Positions 29,266-38,182 of a stretch of 64,000 bases of DNA are shown here, piece after piece. Source of the stretch: Rhodobiaceae bacterium (GTDB lineage: Bacteria > Pseudomonadota > Alphaproteobacteria > Parvibaculales > Parvibaculaceae); the NCBI GenBank assembly GCA_021404525.1, contig JAAWWE010000001.1:620001-684000 (forward strand), read 5' to 3'. The position numbers and the translations under genes are program-made. Position 1 is the first letter of the stretch. Every line of letters starts with the position of its first letter. A model generated the notes under the pieces. It saw only the letters and a list, made by a program, of their open reading frames with translations. It was not told where the DNA came from and did no database searches.

Positions 29266-30642
29266 ATGAAAGTCATCGTATGCGGCGCAGGGCAGGTCGG
29301 CTTTGGCATCGCCCGACAATTGGCGGCAGAAAATAACGATGTAACGGTCGTCGACCAGTCCGCACAATTGGTTCAACGGGTCTCTGATATCCTAGATGTT
29401 CGCGCAATCGTGGGCCATGGCGCGCATCCAGACGTGCTTGAACGGGCCGGAGCTCCGGATGCAGACATGCTGATTGCGGTCACCTTCCATGATGAAGTGA
29501 ACATGGTTGCCTGCCAGCTCGCGCACTCCGTTTTCAACGTGCCAACCAAAATTGCGCGGATTAGGGCACAGAGCTACCTCCAGGCCGGGTTTCAGGACCT
29601 GTTCGCCCGAGATCACATGCCGATTGATGTGATTATCTCACCAGAATTGGAAGTCGGGCGGACAGTGTTGCGACGACTGGCTGTGCCCGGTGCTTTCGAC
29701 ATTCTCGAATTCGCCGATGGTGCCGTAAATGTTGTGGGGGTCGCTCTGGATGAAGATTGTCCCATTGTGAACACCCCCCTGCGGCAGCTCACAGAACTGT
29801 TTCCGGATCTCAAAGCGCGCGTCGTAGGAATAGTCCGAAACGGCAATCTCTTTGTTCCACACTCAGAAGACCAAATGATCGTGGGGGATCAGGTCTATTT
29901 TGCCGCCGACAAAGCAGAAGTGCGCCGTACGCTTTCAATTTTCGGTCATGAAGAGCAGGAAGCACGCAGAGTTCTGATCGTTGGTGCCGGTAACATCGGC
30001 CTTTATGTCGCTCAGGAACTGGAGAAGCAGCATAGTGGCGTCCGTGTGAAGGTGCTCGAACGAGATAGGGACCGCGCCATATTTGCGGCAGACCGGTTAC
30101 AGCGGGCTATCGTGCTCAACGGTGACGGTCTTGACCCTGAGTTGCTAAGGGAAGCAGGTGTTCAGGAGACTGAAACGATTGTGACGTTGACGAATGATGA
30201 TCAGGTAAACCTGCTGACATGTGTGCTGGCAAAACGAGAAGGCGCGAGCAGGGCACTCAGCCTCATCAACAATCAGACCTATTCGCCATTGATGCAATCT
30301 CTTGGGATTGATGCATTCCTAAATCCGCGCTCGACGACGGTGAGCCACGTGTTGCGACATGTAAGGCGTGGACGAATTCGAGGACTCCAGGCCGTTCAGG
30401 ATGGGGCTGCTGAAGTGATTGAAGCCGAAGCGTTGGAAACATCGCCCTTGGTGGGGCAACCGTTGAGAGAGGTCGAGTTACCTGACGGTTTGATCGTTGG
30501 GGCTATCGCAAGAAAAGGTGAGGTGATCACGCCCAGCGGCAGTACAGAAATTCAAGCAGGAGACAAAGTCGTTATGTTTGCCCAACGCGATCAGGTCGCC
30601 ACCGTCGAACAGATGTTCCGTGTCAGCCTTGAATTTTTCTGA
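29266..30642 (+). CDS. trkA: Trk potassium uptake regulatory subunit TrkA
   Basis: The 458-aa peripheral protein binds NAD(H) and gates the TrkH channel. It contains two RCK modules, each with a Rossmann motif: VCGAGQVGFGIARQLA (residues 4-19) and LIVGAGNIGLYVAQELE (about 238-254), each followed by a TrkA-C domain. It is 23 bases ahead of trkH and follows ntrX by 57 bases, the usual alphaproteobacterial order. An AAGAAAG stretch before ATG 29266 provides a modest ribosome binding site. Confidence 0.97.
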   Translation: MKVIVCGAGQVGFGIARQLAAENNDVTVVDQSAQLVQRVSDILDVRAIVGHGAHPDVLERAGAPDADMLIAVTFHDEVNMVACQLAHSVFNVPTKIARIRAQSYLQAGFQDLFARDHMPIDVIISPELEVGRTVLRRLAVPGAFDILEFADGAVNVVGVALDEDCPIVNTPLRQLTELFPDLKARVVGIVRNGNLFVPHSEDQMIVGDQVYFAADKAEVRRTLSIFGHEEQEARRVLIVGAGNIGLYVAQELEKQHSGVRVKVLERDRDRAIFAADRLQRAIVLNGDGLDPELLREAGVQETETIVTLTNDDQVNLLTCVLAKREGASRALSLINNQTYSPLMQSLGIDAFLNPRSTTVSHVLRHVRRGRIRGLQAVQDGAAEVIEAEALETSPLVGQPLREVELPDGLIVGAIARKGEVITPSGSTEIQAGDKVVMFAQRDQVATVEQMFRVSLEFF

Positions 30643-30664
30643 TCATTGCGACGTGGGCTGAACC

Positions 30665-32125
30665 ATGAGTTACAGCACTGTCCTGCATGCGCTTGGTTGG
30701 CTGCTTTTTCTCTTAGCAGCGGCAATTCTATTGCCTTTGGTAACTGCCCTTTATAATGGTGAAAGCCAGTCGGTCATCGCCTTTTCTGTTTCGCTGCTTC
30801 TGGTCGGTTTCGTGGGCGGCGCTCTCATTATGGCGTTTCGGGATGTAAAGCAGCGTCCTTCAAAATATGATCTGTTGACACTTGTGGTCGTAGGGTGGCT
30901 TGCGATCCCGCTGTTTGCCGCTGTTCCATTCTTCGTGTCCGGCTTTTTGAGCAATCTGACAGACGCCTATTTTGAGGCAATATCTGGCTTCACAACGACG
31001 GGCGCATCAGTAATCCCAACATTGGACGAGGTCGACAGAGCGATCATCATGTGGCGCGCCGTGCTGCAATGGTTTGGCGGTTGGGCGAGCATTGTGATGG
31101 GGGCTGCAGTCCTGGTGCCCCTTGGTGTAGGTGGAATGGAGTTGCGGGTGTCGCCACTGACGCGGGCGGACAAGTCCCGGGCTTTGGATCGGTTCAGAGG
31201 CACAGCTGAGGCTGTCGGTGGCATCTATGCGATCTTCACCGCAGGCGCTTTTCTATCGATCTGGGCGGGCGGTATACCACCGTTTGAAGCTTTTTGTTTG
31301 GCCTTATCCACCATTTCGACTGGCGGCTTTATGCCATCGGACACGGCTCTTTCAGAATTTCGAGCCCCTTGGGCGATGGCGTTTCTGTTTGTGTTCATGG
31401 GGTTGGGGGCGATTAATTTCGCAACCCATCGTGCCGGATTTCGCGGAAGGGGAGCTGAATACCGCGAAGACCCGGAACTCGTCTATCTGGGGGCTGCGGT
31501 GCTGGCGGCCGGCGTTTTGTTTGCCTTTTTGGCTCTGGGCGAAACAGGAGACGTGGTTGCGGCGTTGGGCAATGGCCTATTCCTGGCAATGAGCCTCCTC
31601 TCCGGAACGGCTTACATGTCGCCTGACCCGTCATTGAATGCGGGGTTGTCGAGTGTGTTCGTGATCGGCCTGATCCTGGTCGGCGGCGCGACTCTTTCAA
31701 CTGCCGGCGGCATTAAGCTGATGCGCATTGCGCTGTTGGTTAAACAGAGTTCACGAGAACTGAAGCGTCTTACGCACCCTCACGGCATTATTCGAACCCA
31801 TTTCGGGCGACGCTCAATTACCATTCAGATAATGAAATCGGTCTGGAGCTTTTTCGTTTTGTTTCTGGTGGTCTATGCATTGTTGGCAGCTCTCTTGGCA
31901 GCTTCTGGCCTTGGGTTTGAAGCAGCTCTTGTGGCTGCGGCTTCAGCAATCGGAAATGCAGGTCCCGCCTATGATCTGGTTAGGCCTTCAATGCTAGGTG
32001 ACAGCCCGTCTTTTCCGGAAATGACGGCGATCACAAAGTGGATGTTGGTTGTTGGTATGGTCTTGGGCCGGTTGGAGCTTCTCGCACTTGTCGCGCTTTT
32101 CAGCCGCGAACAATGGCAGAACTGA
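30665..32125 (+). CDS. trkH: Trk potassium channel/transporter subunit TrkH
   Basis: The 486-aa membrane protein is built of four M1-P-M2 repeats. The selectivity-filter regions are visible as AISGFTTTGASVIP, LSTISTGGFMPSDTALS, SLLSGTAYMSPDPSLNA and AASAIGNAGPAYDLVR, each with the glycine that lines the filter. It is a potassium uptake pore gated by TrkA. The next gene begins 16 bases downstream, so this looks like one transcript extending towards dat. Confidence 0.97.
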   Translation: MSYSTVLHALGWLLFLLAAAILLPLVTALYNGESQSVIAFSVSLLLVGFVGGALIMAFRDVKQRPSKYDLLTLVVVGWLAIPLFAAVPFFVSGFLSNLTDAYFEAISGFTTTGASVIPTLDEVDRAIIMWRAVLQWFGGWASIVMGAAVLVPLGVGGMELRVSPLTRADKSRALDRFRGTAEAVGGIYAIFTAGAFLSIWAGGIPPFEAFCLALSTISTGGFMPSDTALSEFRAPWAMAFLFVFMGLGAINFATHRAGFRGRGAEYREDPELVYLGAAVLAAGVLFAFLALGETGDVVAALGNGLFLAMSLLSGTAYMSPDPSLNAGLSSVFVIGLILVGGATLSTAGGIKLMRIALLVKQSSRELKRLTHPHGIIRTHFGRRSITIQIMKSVWSFFVLFLVVYALLAALLAASGLGFEAALVAAASAIGNAGPAYDLVRPSMLGDSPSFPEMTAITKWMLVVGMVLGRLELLALVALFSREQWQN

Positions 32126-32141
32126 CGGAGGAAATGCAGAC

Positions 32142-33002
32142 ATGAGCCGGATCGCTTATATGAATGGTTGCTATGTCGCGCATGCCCAAGCGGCCGTCCA
32201 TATCGAGGACCGCGGCTTCCAGTTTGCCGATAGTGTGTATGAGGTATGCGCTGTCGAGAAGGGCTGTCTGATTGATGAACAGTGGCACTTTGATAGGCTA
32301 AAGCGTTCGCTTGATCAGCTGGAAGTCCAGATCCCGTTCACGCAAAAGGTACTGGGTGTCATTTACCGCGAAGTTCTGCGACGAAATCGCCTCAGCACGG
32401 CAATCGTCTACTGCCAGGTGACCCGCGGCGTGGCGCGCCGGGATCATGCATTTCCGGTTCAGCAACTCACCCCGACAGTCGTCGTCACTGCCAAACCTAT
32501 CGACCAAAATGCTCTAGAAAAACGAAGATTTGAGGGGGTTGCGGTCGTGACCCGTCCAGATGAGCGCTGGGCAAGATGTGACATCAAGTCGACCGGGCTG
32601 CTTGCCAATGTGTTGGCCAAACAAGGGGCCAGGACAGCGGGCGCCTACGAGGCATGGCTGGTAGATGACGACGACAACGTTACAGAGGGTACCTCAACAA
32701 ATGCCTGGATCGTTACTGGAGATGGCACCCTCGTTACCCGCCAGTTGGACAATCATATCCTCGGAGGGGTCACGCGCCTGGCGTTACTCGAGTGTGCTGA
32801 AAGCCTCGGACTCTCGGTGGAGGAGCGACCTTTTTCAAGAACTGAGGCGTTGGGCGCTGCAGAGGCATTCTCGTCTGCATCGACAGTTGGCGCCTTGCCC
32901 GTGATCTCGATCGATGAGAATCAGATATCCAATGGAAGACCCGGACCAATGACCCAAAAACTGAATGGTTTTTATCAGGAGCGGGCAAGAAAGGTGCCTT
33001 AA
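32142..33002 (+). CDS. dat: D-amino-acid aminotransferase, PLP fold type IV
   Basis: The 286-aa protein matches bacterial D-alanine aminotransferases: MNGCYVAHAQAAVHIEDRGFQFADSVYE at the start in two stretches, catalytic Lys in RCDIKSTGLLANVLAKQ, and VTEGTSTNAWIV for the PLP phosphate region. It interconverts D-alanine and D-glutamate with their 2-oxo acids for peptidoglycan. ATG 32142 is preceded by GGAGGAAATG, whereas an earlier in-frame ATG lies inside trkH. The trkH-dat-hfq arrangement is typical of the class. Confidence 0.92.
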   Translation: MSRIAYMNGCYVAHAQAAVHIEDRGFQFADSVYEVCAVEKGCLIDEQWHFDRLKRSLDQLEVQIPFTQKVLGVIYREVLRRNRLSTAIVYCQVTRGVARRDHAFPVQQLTPTVVVTAKPIDQNALEKRRFEGVAVVTRPDERWARCDIKSTGLLANVLAKQGARTAGAYEAWLVDDDDNVTEGTSTNAWIVTGDGTLVTRQLDNHILGGVTRLALLECAESLGLSVEERPFSRTEALGAAEAFSSASTVGALPVISIDENQISNGRPGPMTQKLNGFYQERARKVP

Positions 33003-33252
33003 CTTTCGGGATTTCGAAGTTTAGGCTGCTTGGGTACTGACCGCGTGCCGATTTGGCCTATATGATGTTTTAGGGCCTGGTCGGGGGGAGTGATCACAGC
33101 GGGATGGCGGCCCCCACCCGCTAAATCAGGAGGAAGGCCGCGCCGATGTGGAAATAGCGCAGCCTTGCTAAAATAGGAGCGTGTAGGTCGTCTGGCGCCA
33201 AGACAGGAAAAACGGCAAAAGATGATAGCAGCGCGACCCGGAATGGAAAAAA
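33003..33252. other. Intergenic region upstream of hfq
   Basis: A 250-base gap between dat and hfq. A GC-rich imperfect stem (AGCGGG 33098-33103 with CCCGCT 33117-33122) and a run of six G (33083-33088) opposite five C (33111-33115) suggest a structured leader or the dat terminator, without a T-tract. An isolated AGGAGG at 33128-33133 precedes a 3-codon reading frame (33146-33157), which I do not call. The hfq promoter should lie here, but I cannot place its boxes. Confidence 0.35.
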
Positions 33253-33495
33253 ATGTCGGATAAACCGCAAAATCTCCAAGATACGTTTCTCAACACAGTC
33301 CGAAAAAACAAGACGACGCTTACAATATTTCTTGTCAACGGCGTTAAACTTCAGGGTGTGATAACCTGGTTCGACAATTTCTGCGTATTGCTGCGCCGTG
33401 ACGGGCACTCACAGCTCGTTTACAAGCATGCGATATCTACGATAATGCCAGGACAACCGGTCTCCCTGTTCGAAGGGGACGAAGAGGAAAGCTGA
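33253..33495 (+). CDS. hfq: RNA chaperone Hfq
   Basis: The 80-aa Sm-like protein forms hexamers that pair small RNAs with mRNAs. The Sm1 motif ([20 protein letters not shown]) and Sm2 motif (YKHAISTI) are intact, and the acidic C-tail GDEEES is very short, as usual in the class. ATG 33253 is preceded by a GGAAAAAA stretch. hflX follows after 6 bases, a widely conserved pair. Confidence 0.98.
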   Translation: MSDKPQNLQDTFLNTVRKNKTTLTIFLVNGVKLQGVITWFDNFCVLLRRDGHSQLVYKHAISTIMPGQPVSLFEGDEEES

Positions 33496-33501
33496 GGTCG
33501 T

Positions 33502-34911
33502 TTGACGACTGACCACCCAACTGGGAACGACGTGAACAGCATCGAGAGCGAAAAACGCTCTCGACCAGCCTTTCAGGTTGATGACCATCCAGCAACCAAA
33601 GCACTTGTTTTGCTTCCCTGGCTTAAGCGGGGAGCAGATCAAAGAAGATCTGCCACCGAACGGCTGGAAGAGGCCGTTGGGCTGGCTGCGGCGATTCATC
33701 TGAACATCGTCTCAGCAGATATCATTCCACTTGAAGCGATCAGACCAGCAACGCTTTTGGGAAGTGGCAAGGTCGAGGCGCTGGGCACTCAGATAAAGAA
33801 ACAGCACGTCGATCTTGTGATTGTCGATGGGCAGCTTTCGCCGGTGCAGCAGCGAAATTTGGAGCGTGCCTGGAAGGTCAAGGTGCTCGACCGGACTGGC
33901 TTGATCCTGGAGATTTTCGGAGAACGGGCTCGCACCCGCGAAGGCCGCCTGCAGGTCGAACTAGCCCATCTCACCTACCAGAAAAGCCGTCTGGTGCGCT
34001 CCTGGACTCACTTGGAACGCCAGCGTGGCGGGGTCGGATTTCTGGGCGGACCCGGCGAAACGCAGATTGAGGCGGATAGACGGGCGCTGCAGGACAAGAT
34101 CAATCGGCTCGAAAGAGATATCGGCAAGGTCAAGAAGACCCGTGAGCTGCACCGCAAGACCAGACGGTCCGCGCCTTATCCGGTTGTGGCGCTCGTCGGC
34201 TATACGAATGCGGGAAAATCGACGCTGTTCAATCAGATCACAGAGTCTGATGTGTTTGCAAAGGACCTGCTTTTTGCCACGCTTGATCCGACCATGCGGG
34301 CGATTGAACTGCCAAGTGGGCGCAAGGTGATCCTGTCGGACACAGTGGGGTTTATCTCTGACCTCCCCACACACCTGATCGCATCCTTCCGGGCCACCTT
34401 GGAAGAAGTGCTGGAAGCCGAAATCATTCTACATGTCCGTGATGTTGCGCATGATGAAACAGAAGCCCAGAAGGCTGATGTTGCAGATGTGCTGAAGAGT
34501 CTAGGTGTCGACCTTGAGACGCGCAGTGACGGCAAATTAATTGAGGTATTGAACAAGTCAGATTTGCTTGAAGAAGAATCAGCCGTGGCATTTGCTGAAT
34601 TGGCTGCCAGAGACAGCAACGTGATCCTGACTTCGGCGCTCAATGGCGAGGGCGTGGACGAGCTGCTGACGCGCCTTGATGATCTGCTTGCCAGTGACAC
34701 AACGAGCCTGCATCTGGCGATTGCACCGCAGGATGGGGAGGCAATCGCCTGGTTGCACCGTCATGGCAATGTGCGTCAGAGCGAGCCCGATGAGCAGGGC
34801 GTCACTCATGTTGATGTCGATCTGACCGACCCGGAAATGGGGCGATTTGAAAAGAAATTCCCCCTGATTGTTCAGGCTGCTGTATCTGAATTTGCGGATG
34901 CCGCTGAATGA
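33502..34911 (+). CDS. hflX: Ribosome-associated GTPase HflX
   Basis: The 469-aa GTPase binds 50S subunits and splits stalled or heat-damaged ribosomes. It has the HflX N-terminal domain (LLGSGKVEALGTQIKK, VDGQLSPVQQRNLERAW), then a helical linker with GGVGFLGGPGETQIEADRR, then the G domain with G1 GYTNAGKSTLFN, G3 DTVGFISDLP and G4 NKSD. The start is TTG at 33502; the first 40 residues are not conserved, so a later start is possible. Stop overlaps the next gene by ATGA. Confidence 0.96.
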   Translation: MTTDHPTGNDVNSIESEKRSRPAFQVDDHPATKALVLLPWLKRGADQRRSATERLEEAVGLAAAIHLNIVSADIIPLEAIRPATLLGSGKVEALGTQIKKQHVDLVIVDGQLSPVQQRNLERAWKVKVLDRTGLILEIFGERARTREGRLQVELAHLTYQKSRLVRSWTHLERQRGGVGFLGGPGETQIEADRRALQDKINRLERDIGKVKKTRELHRKTRRSAPYPVVALVGYTNAGKSTLFNQITESDVFAKDLLFATLDPTMRAIELPSGRKVILSDTVGFISDLPTHLIASFRATLEEVLEAEIILHVRDVAHDETEAQKADVADVLKSLGVDLETRSDGKLIEVLNKSDLLEEESAVAFAELAARDSNVILTSALNGEGVDELLTRLDDLLASDTTSLHLAIAPQDGEAIAWLHRHGNVRQSEPDEQGVTHVDVDLTDPEMGRFEKKFPLIVQAAVSEFADAAE

Positions 34912-35720
34912 CTGCAGACATGGATCAACTTGCTGGACTCCTCCGCGAGGCAGCATCTGAAAAAGTCCTGCCCAGATTTCGATCCCTCACCTCACAAGAT
35001 GTAGAGGAAAAGAGCAGGGGTGACTTTGTCACCGTTGCTGACAAGGAAGCCGAACTCTTTCTGACACCTAGATTGATTGATCTGGTTCCTGGATCAATTG
35101 TCGTTGGAGAGGAAGCCACGACAGCCGACCCGGATCTGCTGGAAAAAGCAGCCGGCGAAGAGCTTACCTGGTATGTGGACCCGATTGATGGAACGGCACT
35201 CTTTGTCGCGGGAGAGCCCGGCTTTGCGATCATGGTTGCGCTGGCTGACAAGGGGGAGGTTGTCCAATCTGCCATCTATTTCCCAGTTCTCAATGAGATG
35301 TTTCTCGCGGAGAAGGGGGCTGGCGCACTTTTTGTGGGCGCCAATTCCACTTCATACCTAACTGCCAGAACATCCCCCCAAAGCCTTGAGACCGCTGATG
35401 CTGCCTTCTACACCAAACATTTTCCAGGTCAGTGGGCGCCGGGCCTCAAACGTCTAAAGGAACGGGTCAGCAGCTACCGGAATGAGATGTGTGCCGCACG
35501 GGAGTACACCGATATTGCAAGAGGCGCGAAAGATCTCGCATCCTATCATCGCATGTTGCCGTGGGATCATGCCCCTGGAAGCCTGGTCTTAAGCGAGGTG
35601 GGCGGCGTTGCCCGAAATGTAGAAACGCGGCAAGACTACCGGCCCCGCATTCTGCAGGGACCCCACATTCTCGCAGCAAATGAAGAACTCTGGCAGGCTG
35701 CCCGGAAAGTTCTGCTCTAA
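34908..35720 (+). CDS. Inositol monophosphatase family phosphatase
   Basis: The 270-aa protein shows the metal-binding FIG motifs: VVGEEA, DPIDGTALFV and the C-terminal LPWDHAPGSLVLSEVGG. This places it in the IMPase/CysQ superfamily, which removes phosphate from inositol phosphates, 3'-phosphoadenosine 5'-phosphate or histidinol phosphate. Which one cannot be decided here. It is coupled to hflX by an ATGA. Its stop shares the bases CTAA with the stop of the convergent mazG. Confidence 0.9.
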   Translation: MTADMDQLAGLLREAASEKVLPRFRSLTSQDVEEKSRGDFVTVADKEAELFLTPRLIDLVPGSIVVGEEATTADPDLLEKAAGEELTWYVDPIDGTALFVAGEPGFAIMVALADKGEVVQSAIYFPVLNEMFLAEKGAGALFVGANSTSYLTARTSPQSLETADAAFYTKHFPGQWAPGLKRLKERVSSYRNEMCAAREYTDIARGAKDLASYHRMLPWDHAPGSLVLSEVGGVARNVETRQDYRPRILQGPHILAANEELWQAARKVLL

Positions 35721-36529
35721 CCTTCTTTTTCCTGGCGTTTTGCCCGGTCCCACAACTCTTCGAGCTGATCAAGGGACAGGTCAGCAAGGTCTGTGTTTTG
35801 CAATCCGGCAGACTTTTCCATCATCGCGAAGCGGTTTCTGAATTTCTGGTTTGCGCGGCGAAGGGCGGCGTCAGGGTCCACCTTCAGATGGCGGGCATAG
35901 TTAGCGAGGACAAAGAGAAGGTCGCCAAACTCCTCCTCTGTTTTTTCCTGATCGCCCGCAGCAACCTCAACGCGAAGCTCTCCTATTTCTTCCTCGATTT
36001 TGTCGAGCACCGGCGCGGCGCTCGGCCAATCGAAACCAACTTTTGCGGCACGCTTCTGAAGTTTTACCGCCTGGGAGAGCGCAGGAAGCACAACCGGCAC
36101 ATCATCAAGCAAGCCTGACGGGCTTCTGCCTTTTGCGTCTTTTTCAGCCTGTTTGATTTCATCCCAGGTTGCCGCGACGCCATCGGGTGTATCGGACGTC
36201 CCATCTGCAAAAACGTGTGGGTGGCGCCTTACCATCTTTGTAGAGATACCCTCCACCACGTCGTCAAAGGCAAACGACCCCTGTTCCTCAGCCATTTGTG
36301 CATGGAAGACCACTTGGAGAAGCAGGTCGCCGAGCTCCTCTTTCAGATCCTCCAGGTGCCCACGCTCAATAGCATCGGCAACTTCATAAGCTTCTTCCAG
36401 AGTGTAAGGCGAGATCGTCCGGAAGGTTTGTTGAAGATCCCACGGGCAGCCACCATCAGGGTCACGCAGGGCGGCCATGATCTTGAGAAGGGCATCGATG
36501 GACCGGAGGTCTTCCGGGATGTCTTTCAC
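35717..36529 (-). CDS. mazG: Nucleoside triphosphate pyrophosphohydrolase MazG
   Basis: The 270-aa protein holds two MazG domains. The first has GCPWDLQQTFRTISPYTLEE and EELGDLLLQVVFHA; the second has EEEIGELRVEV and EEFGDLLFVLANYAR, with the acidic metal-binding residues in each. It hydrolyses non-canonical NTPs to NMP and pyrophosphate. I chose GTG 36529, which has AGAGGA at proper spacing and lies 10 bases after the upstream transporter stop; ATG 36556 would overlap that gene. Confidence 0.95.
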   Translation of the reverse strand: MKDIPEDLRSIDALLKIMAALRDPDGGCPWDLQQTFRTISPYTLEEAYEVADAIERGHLEDLKEELGDLLLQVVFHAQMAEEQGSFAFDDVVEGISTKMVRRHPHVFADGTSDTPDGVAATWDEIKQAEKDAKGRSPSGLLDDVPVVLPALSQAVKLQKRAAKVGFDWPSAAPVLDKIEEEIGELRVEVAAGDQEKTEEEFGDLLFVLANYARHLKVDPDAALRRANQKFRNRFAMMEKSAGLQNTDLADLSLDQLEELWDRAKRQEKEG

Positions 36530-36539
36530 GGGATATCCT

Positions 36540-38024
36540 CTACTTTGTTGGCGCATCGGCCACGCCGCCCGCCGTGCCCACCTGGGCAATGGCAGCCGCC
36601 GCATCAGTGACCGGATGTTCGTCAAGCTTGTGTTGATCCCGAGCCGCGATCCGCTCCCGCAACAATTTCTGCTGCGTTCTATCCAACGGGAAGTTCCACA
36701 TCACTGCTGCAGCCGCCAGCATAAACAGCGCCGGAAACCCAACATAGATGTAGAGCAGTTGGTCGAGTGTCTCGCGGGAATTGCCGCCGCTTGCATCAAA
36801 TCCAATCCAGTCAAGAAGCGGGTAGGTGATGCCGATCGCAAGCGCGGACCCCACCTTGCTCGTCATCGTGAGCAGCGAGTAATACATGCCCGTTCTCTGT
36901 TCACCGGTCTCCAGATTGTCATAGTCGGTAACGTCCGCCATGACGGAGCGGAGCAGGAATGACCCGGCACCATAAGCAATGCCATAGGCGGTATTGCCAA
37001 AGAACAGCCACCAGAAGCTTTCTGTTGGGAAGAAGATGACCATGGGTAGGGAGATCGCACCATAGATCATTGCATATGCAAGGGTGCGGTGTTTGCCTGA
37101 GACGGTGGCAAGCTTGATCCAAATGGGAACGCCAACAAATCCTGCAATAAAGTAGACCAGCAGCAATTGGCTGGCATTGTCCGGCAGGCCCATCACCTGG
37201 GCGGCAAAGAAAATGTAGAGGGCGCCGGTGATTGATGGTCCGATTCCGACAAGGAGATCTGCGACGAGAATACGCTGTAGCAACCTGTTTTGAAGAAGAA
37301 TGCCAAGCGCTTCTTTATAGTCGAAGACCGCTGGTTTTACCGATGGCCGCTCGGGCACCAACCAAACCGCGAGGATGATCGTGATCGGCAGAAGGATGAT
37401 GATAAACCAGCCCATGGCGGCCACGCCATCGGCGCCTGAGGCTTCCCCGGAAATGCCCTCTAGGATCGCGGGCAGGGCAAGGACGGTGAACATGCCGAAG
37501 ATGAGGGCAAACTCCCGCCATCCTTGAATGATCGACCGCTCATCATAGTCAGGCGACAGTTCAGCCCCCCAGCTCATGTGCGAGATGGTAATGAGTGTCC
37601 AGCCGATATAGAGGATGACCATCCAGGACAGCAGGTACACCGCAGTTTCATTCGGGGTGCCGCCCATAAACGCCCAAATGTCCGAGATCCAGCTGAACAT
37701 CCACATGCCCGTAAGCGGGATTGTCGGCATGAACAACATGTATGCCGAGACCATGAGGAAGGGCGCGGAGAGGGCAATCCAATGGCGCCGTCGGCCCCAT
37801 CGGCTTGGAATACGGTCAGACACAATGCCCAGCACCGGGTCAGTGAAGACATCCCAAAGCCGCGCAAACAGAAAGATCGTTCCCACCAGAGTGAGGGAAA
37901 GCCCCATCTCGCTCGCATAGAAGGGGGGAAGATAAACAACAATGGGCAGGCCCAGCGCTGAGATTGGAATTGATGGCAAGCTGAACATTGCGATCCGCCA
38001 ACGTGGCAGTCGAGTGTCACTCAT
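36540..38024 (-). CDS. MFS transporter of the GPH (glycoside-pentoside-hexuronide:cation symporter) family
   Basis: The 494-aa protein has about 12 membrane helices and the GPH/MFS_2 pattern: FLFARLWDVFTDPVLGIVSDRIPSRWGRRR in two stretches and YNERS-like YDERSIIQGWR in the cytoplasmic loop. Relatives such as MelB move sugars with Na+ or H+, but many alphaproteobacterial members have unknown cargo. ATG 38024 has GGGGAG upstream and gives a short cytosolic start. It is followed closely by mazG. No sugar-catabolic genes are nearby. Confidence 0.9.
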   Translation of the reverse strand: MSDTRLPRWRIAMFSLPSIPISALGLPIVVYLPPFYASEMGLSLTLVGTIFLFARLWDVFTDPVLGIVSDRIPSRWGRRRHWIALSAPFLMVSAYMLFMPTIPLTGMWMFSWISDIWAFMGGTPNETAVYLLSWMVILYIGWTLITISHMSWGAELSPDYDERSIIQGWREFALIFGMFTVLALPAILEGISGEASGADGVAAMGWFIIILLPITIILAVWLVPERPSVKPAVFDYKEALGILLQNRLLQRILVADLLVGIGPSITGALYIFFAAQVMGLPDNASQLLLVYFIAGFVGVPIWIKLATVSGKHRTLAYAMIYGAISLPMVIFFPTESFWWLFFGNTAYGIAYGAGSFLLRSVMADVTDYDNLETGEQRTGMYYSLLTMTSKVGSALAIGITYPLLDWIGFDASGGNSRETLDQLLYIYVGFPALFMLAAAAVMWNFPLDRTQQKLLRERIAARDQHKLDEHPVTDAAAAIAQVGTAGGVADAPTK

Positions 38025-38182
38025 TGTGTCTCCCCGGGCATTTAACCGTTTTGAGTACAGGTGGTCCGTACTTTGTGACTTTTTGTCATTTCTTAACAAG
38101 GAAGCCTATTCGCGCCGAAATGTCCACCCCACGTTAAGTTTCTAATTCTATCTTACTAGGCGACCGAGCAGACCATTGGGGG

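Noticed and set aside
33128..33157. A minimal leader peptide (3 codons) before hfq with AGGAGG
   Set aside because: The spacing of 12 bases is long and three codons are too little to support a coding call.
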